Assembly: GCA_013399875.1 (NCBI GenBank)
Contig: VXAZ01006320.1
Location: 771,148-835,147 of the forward strand
Length of the DNA: 64,000 nucleotides
From: Gymnorhina tibicen
Taxonomy: Eukaryota; Chordata; Aves; Passeriformes; Artamidae
Direction: 5' to 3'
Positions 59,701 to 64,000 of this stretch are shown in pieces (within the stretch, counting starts at the first letter, position 1; the number at the start of each line of letters is the position of its first letter). The notes beneath the pieces are model-generated. The model saw nothing but the letters and a program-made list of their open reading frames with translations, was not told the DNA's origin and did no database searches. The translations under genes were made by a program, and so were the position numbers.

Positions 59701-62700
59701 TTAAGTACCTACTTTAATAGTTAATTATTGCATTGGAGGGGAAACTTGAGGCTTCAGAGAGAGCTGACCTATATGGTGGAAGGCTGCATGCAGCTATACT
59801 GATAACACTAATTTTAATTAATCCTACCACAAACTCTTCTTCTTTCCAACACCCTGTCTCATTTGCTTAGAGCTTCATTTGACTGGCAGCTTGAGCTGAA
59901 ACTTACATAGCAGGTATGACTGCTATGAGGAAAAGCTAAGTTGAATGTCAATGGTTGCAAATAAAAAATTTATTTTGTCTTTTTGTAAGTGTCCCAGATG
60001 TTTTTTTTACTAGCACTTTTTGCTGGATGCTCCCAAACACTGCTTTCACACTGGGCAGCAGGATAACCCAAGGCCTCTTTCACTCATCCTCTAACAACCC
60101 ATCCAACCGGAGATAAATTAGCAGCTGCCACAGTGAAAAAAAAAAAGTGCTTTGACTGTGCTCAGGAGAGACTGTTTGATATGACTCAATCCAACAAATT
60201 AAGACAGAATTAAGGATGAATGTGGAATCTCAGTTTCTCCCTCTCCACACCACCTTCACAACGCAACCTTTCATTGCATGTTCGTATGTTCAGGTTTGTT
60301 TTTTCCCACAGGATGCCTGCACCCACAGGCAGGGAGGGATGGCATTCAGTGAAGACAGTAATGCGACGCCTCTAGCCAGTGGGCCTTACAGGAGTTTGCT
60401 GGCAGCACGGAAACAGAAACAAGTAGGAATGCAAAGCATGCAGGCTCTAGGGTAGGGACATGACTTCACCCCACTTTATGGGGTGCACCCATCTCACTCC
60501 TTCTTGCTACAGGCTGAGCTCTCCAGCCCAACTCCACTTGCCCCAGCCTTCTCAGCCAGCTTCTCCCATCCAGACCTTCTCCTCACCCACCCTGGTTACC
60601 AGCCCCTCCATTAATCTCACCCAGCCCCACCAGTCCACTCTCCAGGCTGCTACATCACACCATTGCTGCCCAGTCCCTCCACATCTGGAGGGCAGATGGT
60701 GGATAAGTTTTCCACGTCAGATCCCTGCCGGCTGCCTGACCCAGCGGCCTCATCTTCCTCCTGGGCTTCTCAGTCCCCCACTTCAGTACCCTTCCCTGGA
60801 GTTTTGCCTGGTCCCTGCCTCCCAGACCTCAAATTAAGGGTTTTTTAAGGGATAAAAAGACTGCTACAATGGAAAAGTTGGACAGCTTTTGAAAACCATG
60901 CTACCACTTCATGTAACAATGGAAACTATGTCTTCCATTTCTTTGGTTCTCTTTGCGTTCATGGCCCTCATATGAACTGTGTGAGATTCTTCAGAGATCC
61001 TGCTGGGCAGGAAAGGATGGAAAAATATTACTCAGCACCCAGCAAGGAAGAAAACATATAATACGAGGATTTTGTCCACAGAGAGAAAGATAACAAGGTC
61101 AGCCCACAAGAAATAGGAAAATTGAGAAGCTCTAGCACGGGATGAAAAAAATGCTACAAGAAAACTGTGAGAAGACTGCTGTCTCCAAAGGATTTTCCTG
61201 TATAAAACAAGTGGGATAACATCTAGAGCCTCCTCCACTCACTAAAATCCCACTTCCAGAGAAGGGTCCAGATGGGAAGACAAGAGTGGTTGCCAGCACA
61301 GAGGCTGCTAAACAGTGGGTCAACAAGTACAGAGAACGGAGGAGCAAACTCCAGAGCTGGGAAGGATCCTCCTCCATCAAGAAAATTAATCAGAAAGGAG
61401 CCACAGGGAAAGAAAAAAGCAAGCAAAAAATTGCCTTGAGGGAAAAAAATATCCTTCATTAAGAAATATCACAGTTGGCCAGTGGCACTGAACATCAGGC
61501 AGTACCAAAGGCAATACATTATTACTGTTGTGCTTCTATGAGGCTGTCTTTTTTAATATGACTCACTCATGACAAACATTTTCAAGGTCTGGCCGGAATC
61601 TCACATGTGGACAAAGCAGAGCCTGCCAGAATCACCTACAAACCCAAGAGACTTACGAAAGCAAAAATTACATCACAAGTTGGTAAATACGTGAACAAAA
61701 ACAATTACATAAAAACTGTAATACATCACAAAACCTACTTTTCTCAAATATGCTTTAGCCTGATTACTGTTAACAATTCTTGTTAAAATCTGCTAGCTGG
61801 CTGGTAAATGATCTGTAGAACATTCTGTAGAAAATAAGGACATGGTATTCTTAGGGGAGCACTAGAGTGAAGTGTTCTTGGCTGAGAAGCAAGATGCAGG
61901 ATACAGGTAAAGACAGGAAGCATTCCTTTTGGGGTGTGCGAATGATGGGGCAAAGCAGATTTGCCAAGGACTGATGTTTCAGCAGGCTTCCAAATAATAA
62001 GCAGGGCTTAGAAGATGAGCAGATATTTTGGATCTTTGATGTGAGAAACTATCAACCTCTGCATGGAAGAAAATATTTCTCCGCCCTCAAATATTGAGCT
62101 CCTACATCTTTCATGCCATGAAAGAGAACAGCTGCTGTTTGTTAGAAACTGCCTGTTCCAATAGGGAGGTTAATATTTTACCATGTGTTTTCTTTCCTTC
62201 CTTCCATTCTTGCCTGTTGAGGCAAATCTCATAGCTAGCATTACAAGCTCTGGATTCAGCAGCTTTCTCCTGGATGAATTTGTACTGATGTTAGCCTTTT
62301 TCATCCGTGACTCTTTGAGAAGAGAAATCCCCCAAGAGGTACATTTGGTTCACTCTGCCTCTCACGACATCCAGTTGCTACAAGCAGTCTTAAAGCCCTT
62401 GTAGTATTTCAGCATTTTTTTGCTACCCTGGGGAGGTAGTGATAAACAATACCAAGTTATTAAAGTAACAATGAAACAGCCCTCACAAAGGTTCAGGGGT
62501 CAGGAACGAGGCTGAGACAGCACTGTTGGTTCAACTTTTGTAAGCGAATCCTTGAGCATCTTGCCCAGCTTCCAAGCTGGGGCACAGGGCCAGGAGATTG
62601 CAGCTACACGGCTCCCAGCCAGCACACTGAGCTCACATCTGTCCGTGCCTGTCCACAAGAGCCAGCCCTGGTTAGCAGGGATTAGCAGAGCACCAGCTAC

Positions 62701-63894
62701 ATATCCCAGAGAAGGCCAGGGCCAGCTGATCCAGCAGCAAGAGTTACCCAGCCTGGCTCAGGATGTGGTCACCTACCAGCAGCCTGTCCCTACGCCCAGG
62801 TAGATGCACCCCTCGGACTCTGCTGCTTAGAAATGAGCACAGTGCTCCCGCACACTGACGGTTCAGGATTGGGATGTCAGAGATGCCACTAGCATGTCGG
62901 AGGGCACAGGAAGATAGCAGCTGACCTGGGTTTGGGATGCTCTAAAGGGGGATGGAAGCAGCCTGTGAGTACAAGGAAGAAGCAATCCCACCCTGCCATG
63001 TAGAAATCCCCTCCAGAGACAGCAGAAATCTGCTGTTTTCACAGGTAAACTCTCAGGCCTCTGCAGAGCCCTGTTCTTTTCCCTCATTCTAACTAAGCCA
63101 ATGAGTGATGACCTCTGTTTAAATCCTACATCCAGGTCTTCCCTTTAAGACCTGGCCTTTCACCCCAGGAAGTCTGCTGTCCACAATACTGGCCAAGAGA
63201 GGCACTTTACAGAAGGAGCCAATTCAAGGACAGGAACAGTCAGTGCAGACAGGCTGCTAGCAGCAAAACCCAGGAATGACAGCAAGGGAAATAATAAAAG
63301 AGGGGAAAAATGACAGACCGCCACAGACAGAGAGGAAAAGGGATAGACAGGGTGGCTAGTCACAGGGGAGTCTGCTAGAGGAATTGCTAGGACTCAGAAG
63401 CATCAAATCACACTCAAGGAGGGGGAGCAATGGCTCTTTTATAGACTGAAGCACAGTAGGTGATGACAAGGGGAGACTGGAGGAGAGAAAACTAAAGGAA
63501 GAAAGGATAAGCAAAGAGTGTGATGTATCATTAGCGAGGACAGATTTATCTTTCCTCTTGGGTGAATTGCAGTATGTAAGTGTAAATGGCACCATTGTCT
63601 CAGGGGGACAGATGGTCCCCCACATCACAGCTTTGCGCATCCCCCACCCGCCTGAGGGAGTTGCTCCCCTCCCCAATCTGCACTGATGCAATGGGCATGG
63701 AGAAAGCTGGAGAAGGGAAAGGCAGGGAGGCCAAGCTAAGCTTTCCATCTCCATCCCCACACGCTGACCTTGCAGTCAGCGATGGGCAGGTGAAAGCTGT
63801 TCCAGCCACAGCACTGGACCCACACTCCATCCCTCAGACCAGCCAAGCCGTCCAAACACCTATGCAGGTCCTCTAGCAGAAGGCTTACACTGCC
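53723..63894. other. Intronic DNA, no repeat recognised; AT-rich candidate conserved blocks
   Basis: The longest stretch without an assigned element. GC-richer parts (55.4-56.3, 58.1-58.7, 60.4-60.8 kb) give open frames of 110-213 codons, often overlapping on both strands, without recognisable domains. AT-rich, non-repetitive blocks at 57.36-57.54 and 59.50-59.97 kb are candidate conserved elements. A 12-base-period direct repeat (CAGATCTGCA, twice) is at 58871-58892. Confidence 0.5.
59500..59970. promoter_or_regulatory. Candidate conserved AT-rich non-coding block
   Basis: Non-repetitive sequence with 'aatagttaattattgcattg' near 59.72 kb, 'actaattttaattaatcc' near 59.81 kb and 'atgcaattaattctgtgc' near 59.64 kb, all homeodomain-type cores, plus a long A/T-rich context. 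Called on composition and motif density only. Confidence 0.25.
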
Positions 63895-64000
63895 ATCACA
63901 GCACCTTCTTACTTCACCAGTCCTTGATGGCAGTCAAAGATCAAACACTCATGCTGATTGTCTCAGATCTATCAGCTGCCTTCGATACCATTGATTTCAA
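63895..64000 (+). mobile_element. L2-like LINE reverse-transcriptase fragment, cut by the window edge
   Basis: The plus-strand frame ending at the window edge reads LMAVKDQTLMLIVSDLSAAF then DTIDF. DLSAAFDTID is the reverse-transcriptase motif of L2-type non-LTR retrotransposons (the conserved catalytic-domain A region with its FD), distinct from the CR1 version usually seen in birds. The frame stays open for about 35 codons upstream without a stop. The element must continue beyond 64000; its 5' end is not recognisable. Confidence 0.7.

Larger units (their letters stand above)
6468..64000 (-). other. CACNA1I: CACNA1I intron 1 (partial, at least 57.5 kb)
   Basis: No exon encoding the N-terminal sequence leading into ...NPWFE was found on the minus strand. 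I also searched by eye for the reverse complement of an ATATCCTT donor next to a CC-ending exon, and found none. The simplest reading is that the whole remainder of the window is first intron and that the promoter and first coding exon lie beyond 64000. An unseen 5' non-coding exon or alternative promoter within it cannot be excluded. Sub-regions and repeats are listed separately. Confidence 0.7.

Overview
This window is non-coding-rich vertebrate DNA from a bird, most likely a passerine. Three things point there. Many CR1 retroposon tails end in the avian ATTCTRTG-type terminus (positions 39.2, 43.0 and 45.6 kb). An LTR of the ERVL-like type common in neoavian birds lies at 46.4-47.0 kb. A tRNA-Ile/CR1 chimera at 29.67-29.80 kb has the architecture of TguSINE1, a SINE family described from passerines. 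There are no operons, ribosome-binding sites or other bacterial features.

Only one host gene can be supported: CACNA1I, the T-type (Cav3.3) voltage-gated calcium channel alpha-1 subunit, on the minus strand. Two consecutive exons are visible. The 112-bp exon at 6356-6467 encodes domain I S1 and the cysteine-bearing S1-S2 loop. The 134-bp exon at 5224-5357 encodes domain I S2 and the start of S3. The first of these is preceded by an excellent U12-type (minor spliceosome) AT-AC intron 3' end. Exon numbers used here (2 and 3) assume one coding exon upstream. No exon for the cytoplasmic N terminus, nor its ATATCCTT-type U12 donor, was found in the rest of the window, so positions 6468-64000 are best read as part of one very long first intron (at least 57.5 kb). 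Positions 1-5223 are part of the next downstream intron; the S4 exon is not visible and should lie to the left of the window.

The introns hold layered retroposon debris. Younger avian CR1 3' ends lie at 8.3, 10.3, 18.7, 22.3, 35.4-35.9, 39.2, 42.5-43.0, 45.4-45.6 and 53.6 kb. Much older amniote-age fragments are CR1/L3-like (7.0-7.4, 26.6-27.1, 32.1-32.7 kb), MIR-like (17.2-17.5, 30.3-30.4, 34.4-34.5, 45.9 kb) and an L2-like reverse-transcriptase motif running off the right edge (63.9-64.0 kb). A solo LTR and the tRNA-Ile SINE complete the set. Between these lie candidate regulatory blocks: TAAT-rich homeodomain-type clusters, a paired octamer, an RFX/CRE-like pair, CpG-dense patches and short perfect inverted repeats.

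Almost all open frames in the window look like chance. The longest (287 codons, plus strand, 19483-20346) is longer than expected but matches no family I recognise. I found no evidence for a new multi-gene biological system. The most distinctive biology is the minor-spliceosome intron of a calcium-channel gene and the stratified retroposon record in its first intron.
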